Positions 22,143 through 34,959 of a stretch of DNA of 64,000 bases are shown here, piece after piece. Every line of letters begins with the position of its first letter. The stretch's first letter is position 1. The DNA is from Mantis religiosa. Its lineage: Eukaryota > Arthropoda > Insecta > Mantodea > Mantidae. The DNA lies in NCBI GenBank assembly GCA_030765055.1, contig CM060947.1:224741625-224805624 (forward strand), given 5' to 3'. A program made the translations under genes and the position numbers. Below the pieces are notes generated by a model. It was not told the origin of the DNA. It ran no database searches and saw only the letters and a program-made list of their open reading frames with translations.

Positions 22143-24428
22143 TTCTGCTCTTAAAAGACTGAAAATAAGAATTTAAATTTTAAAATTTAAGGATAACCTA
22201 CCATTTTACCACGTAAGTTTGAGCTACAGGTGTGATTTAAACTCCCTAATAGGCACTGAAGGCTCAAGTTTAAAGAACTTTAAGGCTTTCACTTATTCTT
22301 TTGAGTTGAAAAGATTAAACTGTAAACAATATTGTCACATTCATATTAAAGAACCGAGATTGCAATTTCGATAGTTTGATTATAAAACTCTTCTAAAATT
22401 TAAAGTACGTTTGCGTACCTTTAATAAATTCCATGATGAATGAAAAGAATATCTAGTGGTTTTCAAAATCTTTGGAGTGGTTTCCGTGACTGAAATGTGC
22501 ACTGGATACATTTCTATGAAGTTTCGCTGGATTAATATGCAGTAAACAGAAAATTAAGTATTTACTTCCTCCAATGTATGTAGAAAGTAGAGAAAATATT
22601 ACATTCAACCAAAAAAATTCAATATGGAGATTTCACAGTAAATACAGGTTTTGGGACACTCTGAATCAGAAAAGCCGTTTCTAGAAAGACAGTGAAAATC
22701 AATAAAATAAAAATACGATGAAAGCCAAGTGTTTGTGTTGGAAAGCATAACTCAAAAATGCAAAATCGGTTAAGCATTAAACATAGTATTTATTTCTTTC
22801 ATAGATGCAACACGATGATTTTCAACGAAATTCACATTAAATTGGAAATTTTTTGAAATCTGTTTTTCTTAATGACTAACAATTTTTATAAAAATTTCAT
22901 GAATGAGATGTATATCTTGAATTTTATGTTAATGTTTTCAAACGTCCTCATCCTGGATAAGTTTTTCATAAATAGGAAACCATTAGAGATAGGAAAAGAT
23001 TCTTAATGTACGTAAAATGTAAAGCTTGGAATAACAAAATTTATATCAATTTATTTTTTTTGTGTGGAGGGAACTATTTCAGAGATATTATGCGATATTT
23101 AAATTATAATCGAACCCACTCACGACCTCTCTCTACTGCGCGAGACTGCTAGCAGTCTCCGGGGAACTTACGCCGACAGAGGCGGACTGCAATCTTTGCC
23201 TTATAACAGATGCTGGAAATGTTGACATTCTTCTCTCAAGCAGGAAGCATATTTCGTGTAAATATTGTCACTCACTCTCCAGTACTTATACTTTTCTAAA
23301 ATAATAACTCCTTATTTATTTTAACTCCTGGCTGTGCTAGGAAAATGGAATTTCAAAGCTATCTAAGAGCAGCCAGCACTTAAAAGACTTGACCTTCTCT
23401 TAAAGAATACTGTATTTCTATATTCCCATTGCACTAACAATAAAATTACCAGTATCTAATTTTTGCGAATGAATACTTCGATTTGATTAACACTGAGTAC
23501 ATAGAGGAATAAACGTTTGTAAAAATAGTATCACAACGAGAAAGTCCTGCGATTTCAAACATATAAGATATTGTAAAGAAATAGTTTATTAATCGTATGT
23601 GCAATAAGATGTGATGTGGATATATGAAACACAACTCATTTCCTGGATTGGAATGCTTTAGTCACTTTGTTATATTAGTTTCATTCTGTTCTCTTTTGAA
23701 CTATTTGTAACTCAGGCAAGATGGAAGAGAAGACCTGATGACTACTATCAGAATTACAAAACTCGTAGCAAGGCTTTATTTATAGCCTTTGAATAGGATG
23801 AATAACATAACCTGTCTACTGAAACCACACTCCCTTTGTTACCTGTACCAACTGTGAAGGCAAATTTAAAGATACCTCACATTTTTATGAAGACTGTCCT
23901 TGCCATATGGTCTTAGAGGACCAACTAATTTCTTGGTTAGAATTTCGATTACTTTACACTTCGTTTAAAACTGCACATAGCCGGCAGTTTAGGGCTCTTA
24001 TGGCCATTAGCCAAAATTGTTAATATAATTACCTTCATAATAAAAGGAGTAAGGAAAATGAAGATTAGATTAGTGTGGTTTAACTTCACGCTGAGGAAAT
24101 TTCAATTTTGTGCTAATGGCAGCACTTTGTGTAACAAGGCAAAATACATGTAATATTTGGAAACTGCTAGTTTATCTAAAGTGGTGCAATCTTTATAAGC
24201 GTTTCAGCGCTGTGAAAACTTCGTGACTAAGTTTAAGTAATGGTTCTTCTATCAGATGCTCAATTAGGTATTTTGCCCGCTGAACAAGACGTTAAATCCT
24301 GCACATGTTACACATCTACTAATGGATGTAACGTAGTGGAGCAAATCAGAACTTAGACAGAATTTTCCGAACTTAAAAGTTTTGCCTTAGGAAATGTGCA
24401 TCATTTCTAATGTTCTCTTGCAGTACAC
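22143..24428. other. AT-rich non-coding stretch with one perfect palindrome
   Basis: No gene seen. A perfect 18-base palindrome GAGACTGCTAGCAGTCTC lies at 23142-23159. The surrounding piece, read on the minus strand, ends with a B-box-like GGGTTCGATTA at about 23106-23116, so it may be an old tRNA-like fragment. Confidence 0.4.
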
Positions 24429-24624
24429 AGCCCGCCTCGATAACGTAGATGCCTGCCTCATGTTCAAGAGGTCCCGAGTTCGAAACTCGGTCAGATTGAG
24501 TTAGCTGGATAAAGTCTTTTCTAAGCTCCATGGACCCTGGACACATTTGAGCATCATTTCACTCATTTCATTCACCATCTGATATGACTTAACGTTGGAG
24601 GACGTAATATTTAAAAAAAAAAAA
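24429..24624 (+). mobile_element. SINE family C, near complete
   Basis: tRNA-like head 'gcccgcctcgataacgtaga' with A-box-like TAACGTAGATG and B box GAGTTCGAAACTC, linker 'gagttagctggataaagtct', body 'aagctccatggaccctg', 'atcatttcactcatttcatt', 'cttaacgttggaggacgtaa' and a short A tail at about 24612-24624. A block of about 20 bases found in other copies ('ttccttatcctgagagacaa' region) is deleted between 'aaagtctttt' and 'ctaagctcc'. Confidence 0.88.
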
Positions 24625-25796
24625 ATCCAGTATGAAGGCAAACAAGAGAGTAGTGTTGCATTGGTGTTCCAGATTGATTCTACAAGCATATGCAGGCAAC
24701 ATTCGACTAAAGATGATTTACAACCAAGTTTGCATGTGGCGAAGAGAAAATCGGTCGTGGCCTGCTTCATTTTCTCTCCAGAAATGGACGCTTCCAAGAA
24801 AGAAAGCAGCAATTAGATAGATAAGCATTTCACATTTTTATAGCTACTCTCGTCCAACTGCTTTGAAATACCAATATATGCAATTAATATCAGGAAATTA
24901 TTCTTTATGCGTGCATATCTCGGCTACGAGAAAGACATTAGTGACACGGATACTTATAGTGATCTACTTGCAATAAGAGAAATCCCAGCTCGAACCTTAA
25001 TACTAATATGATAATGATTTCTTATAAGAGAATAAAATTGAGACAAATGAAGGCTTAGAATACCTTACTTTCTCTTCTGCTTAAGTTAGTAATGCATTCT
25101 ATCCAAAATTTGCATACAGAAAGTTCTAGAAAATACTCCCTGAATCCAAGGAGGAATCTTTTGCATAAGAGATCATATGTAGCACATCAAAACTTTACAC
25201 AAAATAATATTTGGTATTTAAGGCAGAATCTTTCAAAATATACGGGCTGAAAATTTTAAACAAATGCAACCCATCTTCCGTTTACTAGAAAACAGTTGGT
25301 CATTCGTATTCTTGAAAATTGTTGCAATATTGATGATGTTTAAGTTTTTACATGACTAATAATTCATGTAACTCTAGTTTACCGTGAAGTCACCTTTATT
25401 ACAGACTTGGTAAACCACAAGCTAGGCACCGAGTACGACCTACTCGTTAAAGTACAGCGTATAGCTTTTTGTAACTAATATTATCAAGATCATTTTTATT
25501 ACTTTCAATTTCCTTTTATCATTCAGTTGTTTTTAAGTCTATAAAAGCAACGAACTATTAAGCTTTTGTTTTTTCTGCCCTTATGCAAGCAGCGACTCCG
25601 TTTATAATTTTAAGTATTGGATCAGCTATTATATCAGACTCCTTTACTCCCTTTACCTAAAATGAGGCGTTTAATAAAAGTATATCAGAAAATGAAGTAG
25701 GTGCTTTTATAAGAGCAGTTGCACATACGTAATATGTAATATATACGTAATATGGAAACAAATGCCAATGGACAAGAAAATGATTTGAATGTCACA
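24625..25796. other. AT-rich non-coding stretch
   Basis: Nothing recognised. Frames at 24595-24820 start inside the SINE tail and are not convincing. Confidence 0.5.
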
Positions 25797-26010
25797 TTAC
25801 CGAGCGGGACGGCTTGGCGGTTTTGTCTGTGGCCCGCATTCTGGAGACCCGGGTTCGATTCCTGTGGCCAACCTATCTGACCCATGTGATTTTCCGGGGT
25901 ACTTCGCGTGTCGCTAGGTGAACGCTGGGTAGGGTAATTACATCCGCCGAATTTCCTGACCCTATATTTCATCTCCATTATCATTTCATATCATCTCTGA
26001 TCTGGTGGTC
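25797..26010 (+). mobile_element. SINE family G (tRNA-derived)
   Basis: Head 'ttaccgagcgggacggcttg' then 'gcattctggagacccgggtt' with B box GGGTTCGATTCC, and a body 'gattttccggggtacttcgc', 'gtgtcgctaggtgaacgctg', 'ggtaattacatccgccgaat' ending in a TCATTTCAT-type tail. The A box is poor. Only copy in the window. Confidence 0.65.
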
Positions 26011-26029
26011 TCTTTCAGGGCAGCAGTAG

Positions 26030-26580
26030 TGGCGGAGTCTCAGCGGCGCATGACAGGATGATATGTTTTGAGGAAAACTACTTCCTCTTCCGGTAGGTCG
26101 GTTGCCGGTCTCCGCTCCTCTGCTGGGAGCATTTCGGGGCCGCAAGCAAGGGACCACTGGGGCTCGGATCGCCTGCATGGGAACATTAGGGCTCGGCTGC
26201 TGAGCTCGTTGAAGTCCCGCAGTAGGGCAGCGTGTACGTGTCCTGACCTGTCCGGGGATGTCTATCCAAGTAAATTGTAGGGTTCCCACGCTCTATACTG
26301 TCGTGGCTCCTTGGTTCGCCTGCCATATGTCTTCTTCGCCTCATCCGTCCTCCCGGGACTGCCCCCACTTTGTGGCATAGGAACAGTGGGCTCAGCATGG
26401 TGGCCTACGTACTGAAACGGTACTCCCTTCCTCGAGTTGATTGATTGCTTGTTAAGGAATGTATACGTGTATTGGAGCAAATATTTTGTGTGTGCAGTGT
26501 CGAGATTGTTACGTACTCTGAACGGTTGGATTTTCTCTCCTCTAGGACAGCTGACCACAACAATAAATCTTAGGCTCCCA
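26030..26580. other. GC-rich, CpG-containing island of unknown nature
   Basis: About 26030-26420 is clearly GC richer than its surroundings, with many CpG and several overlapping open frames on both strands of 70-102 codons. None has a familiar domain. It could be a CpG-rich exon or promoter, or an unknown repeat. I see no good splice sites or TATA box tying it to a gene. Confidence 0.35.
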
Positions 26581-29283
26581 CCCCGCGGTTAGTTTCAAAC
26601 ATAGTTGACAGGTAGGGGACATCTTAGGTGGTCTAAAGGAGATTCTCGTAACTGGGACTCCATATGTTTTCTACCAACAAACTAATTAAAAATAATGAAC
26701 TGAAGGGGGAAGCGAAGTGTCATATGGCATAGCCGGGAACAAATAGATGTCTTAAGTGCAGTCGCTAGCCGAGGGTCGACCGAGTTCGTGTCGCTAGCTG
26801 GGGGTCGGGCTAGATCGTCGGGCAGCAGCACGAAGTCAGATATCGCGTTGTCTAAGGAATAGACGAGTAAGGTAAAGAAATCGCGTTCGATTAAAGCTAG
26901 TTAAGAGCAGGGTGCTAATCCGACGACTCGTTTTATATACACGGGAGTGCAACCACGCAAACGCGAAACCTACCATTCAGAGTTCGCCTAATTAACATGT
27001 ATTTCGAGAGTAATTGAAATACAACCGATCGTCATAAGAGAATTAACCTGTGTTTCTTTCCAAGTACCCTAATCGATCCACCCAGAACGCCATGTATCAA
27101 GAGATCCTTGCCAAAAATCCTATATTTATAAATATTAGGACAACTCCGAGAGCAGCCGAGGACATCGATATTCTTCAAATTTTGTTAGCGATGCTGACAA
27201 CCAAGCTCCTGCCAAATAATTGAGCTAAACTGCGCGGCAATACTCACCCGACACCCCACTTGCCACAGTACCAAATCCCCTCCGTAATGAAATCCCAATC
27301 CTAATGTCATATCAATTTTTCCAACTTTCCTCCCTACAGACATCGAATAAGATACGTAAACCTAGAATATTTTGCCATGGAAAAAAGGCAGCATCATGCC
27401 AGGTTTTACAGTTTAACACATTTCTACCCGGATAATCTCAATATGTGGGTGATACGAATAAGTTTGACTCTAGTGCTGCGTAGTGTGGTAACTTGGATGT
27501 TGCAACTAAATAGCTAAAGGTACAAAAACGTTTGAAATAAGCATAACACATTTTTCCCCAATGAGCTGGTGAAAAACACATATAAAGTAAGATATTTAAA
27601 AAGAACAAACATAGAAAAAGCAATACTAACACCAACTATAAACCAGCAAATCATTAAAGCTCAGAAATTATTTAAAGTATATATTTATGTGCAGTTAATT
27701 TACGAAATATTTCTCTTTATCGGTTTGGTATTGGTTTTAAGTACTTTACACCTTTATCATGTGGGAGGTCTGTTTCTTTTTCCTATTTCTCTTGGGCATG
27801 GAAAGAGAACTGATTAGTGATCCGTTGTTAAAATATTTGATTATCGCTTGAAACCTTTAATGCCTTATGTGTGCAAGAAAATTGCAACAAGCAGCTTCTG
27901 GAAATGTTTATGTCAATTAACAGGAGATAAATTGGTAAATAAGCATTTTAACAATACTTTGTATAAAGTGAACAAACACATGTGAATTCGACACACCATT
28001 AGTTTTAGTTGCATAACGTTACAATGGAGACAAACCCTGCGCTGATTGCCAGCTCTTCAGAAGATTATGTCTAATAGCTAGCAAACTATCGCTGAAGTTG
28101 TGCAGAGAACAGTTCGTGCTGGGAGTTAATCTTAGAGATATGTACGGCTGGCACAAGAAGAGAGGTCTGCATCAACCCCCACCCCTTGGGGGCGACAAAT
28201 GTGCACCCTTGTGCTTGTCACTTAGCCGACCCGCCGGAGTGACAAATTAGAGTTGAGGGCTGAATTCTACTGCTCATCCAAAACGGGAGCTGGTCCACAG
28301 AAATACTTCCAGGCTCTCTTATCTCCTCAGCCAATTCTAATTCTATTTAGTTTCATGCTTGTCTGTTATGTGTACAACCAAGGCATAACGTTATTAACAA
28401 TCGCGCCTATACAAATTCAGAGCTAATCTCACGTTATCCAGAACTGGGAAATAGCTTTGAGCAAATTAAAATGGTGCAAAATATCATAATCTCTCCACTC
28501 ACTTTCCTATGAAGTACTACATTATGTAGGTGCAGTTACATGCAGTAGATTGTTGGTAAGGAAATATTTAATTACTTCGGCAACTTCAAGCCCAAAACCT
28601 TATCTGGTTGTAGCAGCTTACTTGCCTAACTTCCTCTTTTCCCTTCACTCCTGATCTGGAAAACGATAAGAAATCTTTGAAAGTCAGACATTTAAAATCA
28701 AACCAAACAGAAGGCTTGTACATGGAATAATATGAACCTACGTTGAGAAACATGTCTTCCAGCCACTCAGGTAAACTTTCCATACAGACATCTTCTCAGT
28801 AGAATGACCCAGTTGGTTAGAGCGTGATTCAATGGTTCTGGAGGAGGGGGGGCGTTGCTTTTAAGTATGTTTAAAACGATAGTTTTATTCCAGTAGATTC
28901 ACTGTTAGCTAAACTCTTCCAGGATGAAATTACGGTAAACCAACCGTGTTAGAATGATCCTGGAAATTTACAGTGTAATTGACAACTAAAATGCTTAGTA
29001 CTTGATTCCACCACTTTCGCCGCTCACCTAGCTCTGGCCTTTGTGCTAGCCCAGTCGTATGCGTCGGACTTGGATTCAAATGAGAATAGCAGAATACAGT
29101 AGGCTTAAGTGACATCAAACGTTTAAGAGCTGGTCGCTATGTGATGACTTTTTCGGAGTGGCAGGCTTTAGAACTTCAAGGACGATTTAGGTATCAGGAT
29201 TTCAAGTTTCCATTAAAATCACACACATAAGCACACAAACTTCAAATTATATTATAAAAATATGCCTTACTATTTTCTACTCA
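26581..29283. other. non-coding stretch
   Basis: No gene recognised. A tRNA-like fragment may lie near 28803-28830 ('gacccagttggttagagcg' resembles an A-box region), but no B box follows. A short block 'ggcatagccggga' at 26726 echoes the tRNA-like repeat of 60-61 kb. Confidence 0.45.
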
Positions 29284-29542
29284 CAGTTGTTTAATTTTTT
29301 TTAATTTACGTCCTCCAACGTTAAGTCATATCAGACGATGAATGGAATGGGTGAAATGATGCTCAAGTGAGCCCAGGGTCCATAGAGCTTAGAGTTACCC
29401 GACATTTGTCTTTCAAGATAAGGGAAAACCCGGTAAAAACCTTATCCAGTTAACTCACCGTGACCGAGATTCGAACTCAGGACCTCTTAAACGTGAGGCA
29501 GACATGCTACCATCTACGCTACCGAGGGGGGCAGTTGTTTAA
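29284..29542 (-). mobile_element. SINE family C, complete with target duplication
   Basis: Minus-strand copy 29295-29531 flanked by a perfect 11-base duplication CAGTTGTTTAA (29284-29294 and 29532-29542). Head 'gccccccctcggtagcgtag' with A box TAGCGTAGATGG, B box GAGTTCGAATC, linker 'gagttaactggataaggttt', body ending 'ttggaggacgtaaatta' and a short A-rich tail. This is the reference copy of the family in this window. Confidence 0.93.
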
Positions 29543-29756
29543 AGGGATCTCAGAATGAAAAGTATTTCAAGTTTACGCAGAACACTTCAAGACAAACATT
29601 TCATTTGTAATGCAAACATATATATAAGAACTCTCGAAGTTATTATTAAGAAGCTTAGAACTGTTGAAAATGCTTCCTTATAAAGCGTGTTTGGAATGGA
29701 AGTTCTTTTATAATCTTTCTGTCTTTCCTTTTTGAATAGCACTGTTCACAAGTATA

Positions 29757-30467
29757 TGAGGTGTGTCGATAAATAAGGTCTCCAAGGCGCTGTAGCCGTG
29801 AGGAACGCTATTGCGCGAGATCCGGCAACACTGTCGTGTAGCTTGGTTTCACCCCTTCAGATCCCCATCACAAAGAACCCGCTGCAACCATTAGACTTGG
29901 CTGGGCAGCCGTTTGCGATGGAGCTTCCTATCACTTCCGCCGCCAAGTGCGATTTGCGTGCAGTGATCCGTTTTTTGAGTGCCAAGGGCACTGCCCCCAC
30001 TGAAATTCATCGTCATTTATGCGAAGTCTATAGGCCACAGTGTATGGACGTCAAAAACGTGCGAAAGTGGGTCAGAGAGAGTTCAAAGACGGACGTACAG
30101 ACGTCCATGACAAACAGCGTTTTGGTCAGCCTTCGGTTTCAGCTGAAACAATTGCAAAAGTGGAGCAAGAAATGCCTAAAGATCGCCGTGTGACAGTTCG
30201 CGAGCTGTGCGAACTTATCCCTGAAGTCAGTAAGACTACGATTGACGATGATTTGAGAAACGAGGTTGAGCGCTACCTACGCAACTGGGCGGGAGAGTGC
30301 TATGACAAAAAATGCCACAGCACATGCAAAAGTACATCGATCGCAATGGTGATTACGTTGAAAAATAGCTGTAAGTTCTGCTTTTGTATCAATGTAACAT
30401 TCATTGACAATAAACATGTTTTCTATATTAAATAAAATTGGAGACATTATTTTACGGACATGCCTGG
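29757..30467 (+). mobile_element. mariner transposon 1, internally deleted, 711 bp
   Basis: Ends carry a degenerate inverted repeat: TGAGGTGTGTCGATAAATAA followed by GGTCTCC on the left, and on the minus strand CCAGGCATGTCCGTAAAATA followed by ATGTCTCC on the right. Both ends abut TA (29755-29756 and 30468-30469), the mariner target. An intact mariner is about 1.3 kb, so roughly 0.6 kb is missing, including the DDD core. Same family as the copy at 58664. Confidence 0.92.
29918..30368 (+). pseudogene. mariner transposase, deleted and frameshifted
   Basis: ATG at 29918 (MELPITSAAKCDLRAVIRFL) opens the N-terminal DNA-binding domain: first helix-turn-helix through PTEIHRHLCEVYRPQC and KNVRKWVRE. 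A frameshift follows at about 30081-30085, after which the other frame reads FKDGRTDVHDKQRFGQPSVS, KDRRVTVRELCELIPEV and SKTTID. There the protein jumps straight to the C-terminal tail (DLRNEVERYLRN). The catalytic domain with its three Asp residues is gone. The jump lies at about 30240-30250. It cannot encode an active enzyme but could in principle still bind mariner ends if the frameshift were not present. Confidence 0.9.
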
Positions 30468-30469
30468 TA

Positions 30470-31352
30470 TTTGTTATGGACTACTGGCATCGAGATTTTG
30501 CGTGTAATACAACATTACCTCCACTTGCTGTAAGAACAAATAGAGAAAGCATATGAAAACTGGGAAACCAGAAGCTTAGATACATTTCTCCGCACGCCAC
30601 TGTACTCCTAAACTCTAGAAATTCCAGGAGGACCTCGTTTATGTGCCAGTCGACACGCGTCTAGAATACAGAGGGAAGTTACGCAGATAAAAGGAAGATA
30701 TGAACTCCACACTCCTAGGTTTATTCGTCCTGTTTTGTTTGCTTCATCCGCAAAGCTAACTTTTCCTGCATTCTATATTCTTCTTTCTTATTGATCGGTA
30801 ATATAGGGATTGTAAAGTATATTGCTGAATTTCTGTTCCCTCTAAAGAGCCTTTCCATTTAATTTTGCTTCTGTGGTGTCGCTCAGAGGACAATCTCTCA
30901 TTGCTCTTAGAAGCTTATTTTTTCTATGACTAACATTTTGTAATCCACATTCTACTAAGACTGTTATTGTGGAATGTTGAGTTTTGCGCACCCTACCTAC
31001 ACATGTTACCTATTTTACAAGTTTTCATACATCAGCCAAGAATGTATTGCCAAAACCTTTGCTTTTGGTTCAACCAGAACATAACTGTGCAACATGACAA
31101 TACAGGCTCAACGGTGAAATATACTAGTCCTAATATCTTTTGTTATAACAATGTACAGTAGCAGTTTCTGAAGTAATCGCTACGTTCTGCAACTTATGAC
31201 GTTTCACCGTAACCGAAAACGTAAAGAGAATGACAACGCGAGCAGTCTTCCGAGGACGGGAAAATATTGTGACGACCTAACCATGGATGGTAATTGGCAA
31301 GGGGCACATGGTCAGATTGTACACGAGGGAATTGCCCAAAGTAGGAACTATA
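30470..31352. other. non-coding stretch
   Basis: Nothing recognised. Confidence 0.5.
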
Positions 31353-31633
31353 TGCTTTGCGAGAAAAATTGAAATGAAATGCGTAGTGTTTAACGCCCGA
31401 TTTTACTATATACGCCACCGCAAGCGGTGACACTGATGGTACATGAGATGAAGATGGAGTACCGGTGGAATGAGATGGCGGGGGAAACCGGAGGTCCCGG
31501 AGAAAACATGCCCCAGTGCCGTGTTCTCCACCACAAATGTCACTTTGTGGTCGCCTGGGATCGAACCCGGGCCGCCTTGATGAGAGCCAAGCGGTCTAAC
31601 CACTGTGCCACGGCGCGACCTGCTTTTTGAGAG
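31353..31633 (-). mobile_element. SINE family A, near complete
   Basis: Minus-strand copy at about 31366-31620: head 'ggtcgcgccgtggcacagtg' with A box TGGCACAGTGG, 'gttagaccgcttggctctca' and B box GGGTTCGATCCC, then 'aagtgacatttgtggtggag', 'ggttt.ccccgccatctcat', 'catcagtgtcaccgcttgcg' and the 3' end 'cactacgcatttcatttc'. Flanks share an imperfect duplication, TGCTTTGCGAGA (31353) and TGCTTTTTGAGA (31621). Confidence 0.9.
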
Positions 31634-34600
31634 GTTGGGGTTTTCTATCAGGTTACAAAGGGGATGGGTAATACTAACTGAAACTACAATTCCCTTAATA
31701 GAAATATTTACTAAACTAAATTACAAAAGTGGTCCCTGGGACCACATACCTTACACAGCCAGGGCATTACACCCTGCCAGCTCAAAAACCTGCACACAAA
31801 GAGGAAGACATTCACGCTTCAAACTCATTCATGCCAGAGGGTGGAGGAGTGGAGGAGTGACGTTACATACCACTAAAGTCACATGAACTATTATTCGTAT
31901 TAATTAAAACAGTCACTTGTGACAATATCTGGCCACTAAGGATGACCAAATGCATATTAAAAATTCATTATTGCAGAAGTGCTTCAAGGTGGTTGTGGCA
32001 TGAAACAACTTCTAGAGCTCTCTCTATTCGTGAACTACAAAACGAAATAGAGAGAAATTCTAGTACATGTGTGTTATAACATCGATTTTTCAGACATGGG
32101 GATCCACTAATAGTTGATTTATTTAGTGAAAGTGTCACAGTAAATTGTTTAAATAGAAAACAGAGATGGCTATTGCCTCAGAGATATACAAAAGCTACAC
32201 CACACAACAAAAACCGTTAGAAATTAACAACGGCCAACAATCGACTTTAATATGGGCCATTGTGAAAGGAATGAAAGCCTTATTGGACTAGAGAAATCGG
32301 AAATTATAATGAATTTAGCTATTCTGTTCCCCTAAGCTTATTAACTGGATATGTAACAGCGTCTCTATTTTGAACTGGAATAACAGGAAATTTCTCTCGG
32401 AATTGTCTACTGGCTTATCTAAATTACGCTTTTTACGAAGTAAATTACAGCGTTCTGCTCAAGACTTGAGTATATCAGCAGTAATTTCAGTGAACTAATA
32501 AAGATAATCTAGTGTATTTCGCATCTGACACATTTTCACTCATGAAATGTAACTACAATGACGTAACTTTATTCTTTACAGCTGGAACTGAAAGCAACAA
32601 GTGACAGTACCTACATAACTGATAATTCTAGTCTTTAGTGGGTCATCCATCGCTTATCTGCGGAAAAATACTAAGGTATTATTATCATCATTATCATTAT
32701 CATCATTACATTACTATCATAATCATTGTCATCATCATTATTATACTCGAGAAGTAGACTGATGATGAATCACGTATGGTTTCCTGGAAAGCTATCCACA
32801 TGTGGACATAGCTATCAAGAATTTCTCGTTTTCTCTTCGTTTGTGCCGCAAATCCCTAATGACCCTTGGATGTTTTGACAGATGACATTCCGCGATATAA
32901 CCTGAGGGAACGTGGGAACAGAGTTTCTCTGAGGGGACAGCAGGTGTCACTGAAGTTCCTCACTTAACGTGAAGGACGAGAAACAGTCAGTCACATGACA
33001 ACTTTCTCCCGTCAGGCCGCTCTCTGATGGGATAATCCGAAAGTAAGACAGGATGTGCTGTCATTCACTCATTCAGACAGCCCCAAAGTTTTAGTTCCTT
33101 CCTTTGTTATTTTTCTCCTGAGACACAGTTTATGTCATCATATTAGCGGTGAAATGTCAACCTAAGTGAAGTTGATTCTGAAAAACATTGTTTCTCCATT
33201 ACTGTTGCTCTTGTACTCGAAGAACCAAGCTACATCAAATCGTTGTGAACAGCATCTTTTAGGGGGAGTAGAAATGTACATGTATCATGCACTCAACTAT
33301 GTAATGGAAGATGTTAAATGGACATAACTCTAGGGAAAAATATGAATAAAATGCATTCCAAGTAAATACAGATCATAATATCTTGTGCTATTATACATTT
33401 AAATGACCACGTGTGGAAGCTTCAAAATCTCTCAGAAGCAAAAGCCATTGTACCTTTAGACTTTTAGGTAATTTTCGTAAGTGAAGGGAAATATTGTATT
33501 TTTTTTTTTTTTTTTTTTTTTTCATTTCAGCTATGAATATGTTTAAGAAAACGATTCGTTTTTATAATCTCTGGAGATTATTCATTAGCTGTATATACTG
33601 TTTCCTGATTTACTGACGAGTGTTTAAAAATGATAATTATGAAACGTACCGCCAAGGATTTAAGTCCCAAACAAATAATAATACAGTACCAGATTTAAAA
33701 CTTACAATTCGCTTAACACTTTTTTTTTCTAAAGCTTTAAATCCTTTCTGCAAGCATCAGTACATGAATAAAGAATAACAAACCTTTATTTTGACCATTT
33801 TTCAATGTTCGCTCCTCTTTAGAAATAGTTCGTCCTGCTGGAGGAAGGGATTGAAGAATTATGCTCTGGTAATGTCGGATGTATAGCCGTTACGTAATTT
33901 TGTGTGTTAATTCTACGGCACATTGCGCTTAATTCCCTTCCTCTTAAATAATCGGTGAGTTCAGGAAAATCAATTTTCCTTTTAGGTGTCAAAAACCTAG
34001 GTATAATTTAAAATGTTTACATCACATCATTGCTGTAAGCCAAAAAGAAAAAAAAAACAAGTTAACATTTTATTTGTTATTTTCGCCTAGCATATTGCTG
34101 TCTCTTTTTACACAGGATGTTAATGAACTACACCGAAATATTTTCAGAGCAAGCGGAGATATCTTAAACAAGCAATTTGAGATAAGAGACTTTTGGTCTA
34201 TTGGTTCAAATATGGATGTTACGGTTATACGTTAGTAAAGTGCAGTACGCCACGCTAATGATAATACCACTTGAGTGCACAACACACGAAAATAAAGAGA
34301 CCTGTTAGAGTACTCGCTCTGGTGCAATGGTTATGAGTATGACATTAGCTTTCAAGTGATTAGTAACGAGTGCAAGTTTCCTTCACTTGTTTGTCTTTTT
34401 GTTATCTTTTCTTTCTTTGTTTGTTTCTTTAATATTCTGTCTAAACTTTTAATTCTGGTATAAAATTATGCGTTTTAAAGAACAGTTTTGCACTTGTCAG
34501 TGCAATTAATTACAAATCTTTCTCACAAAGGTTGAATTCCGTTTAATACGTACACATGTACATCTAAATAGAAGGTGGTTTAAAGCGTGAACGAAGTTGT

Positions 34601-34955
34601 ATAAAATGAAAAGTAAATGCAACTCTTTACGTCAGGTTTATAGGTACTGGTCAAAACAGAGACATGTGTTTTCAATGCTAAGTGTCCCGAGTCAAGAAAG
34701 TTATGGTACTGTTATTGTTCATAGTTATGATGCACGCCATTTCTTCCCATTAGAATTTACCTATTAAAAAGACGAAAATAAGGTACTTGACAATTGCAAG
34801 TTAAATAAGCTGACCACTGAACAGAATATGAACCTTCCCTTTCTTGGTGCTTCAAGGAGGATATGTTATTCCAGGCCCATGAACTAAAAAATACAAAAAT
34901 TAAAAGAAAATCTACATTACTATGCGTAGGTATCTAGTTTCTAAACCAAGGCATA
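31634..34955. other. AT-rich non-coding stretch
   Basis: No gene seen. It contains a degenerate ATC/ATT-rich run at about 32677-32745, a 24-base T run at 33499-33522, and a weak tRNA-like piece near 34314-34380 ('ctctggtgcaatggttatga'). Confidence 0.5.
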
Positions 34956-34959
34956 ATAT

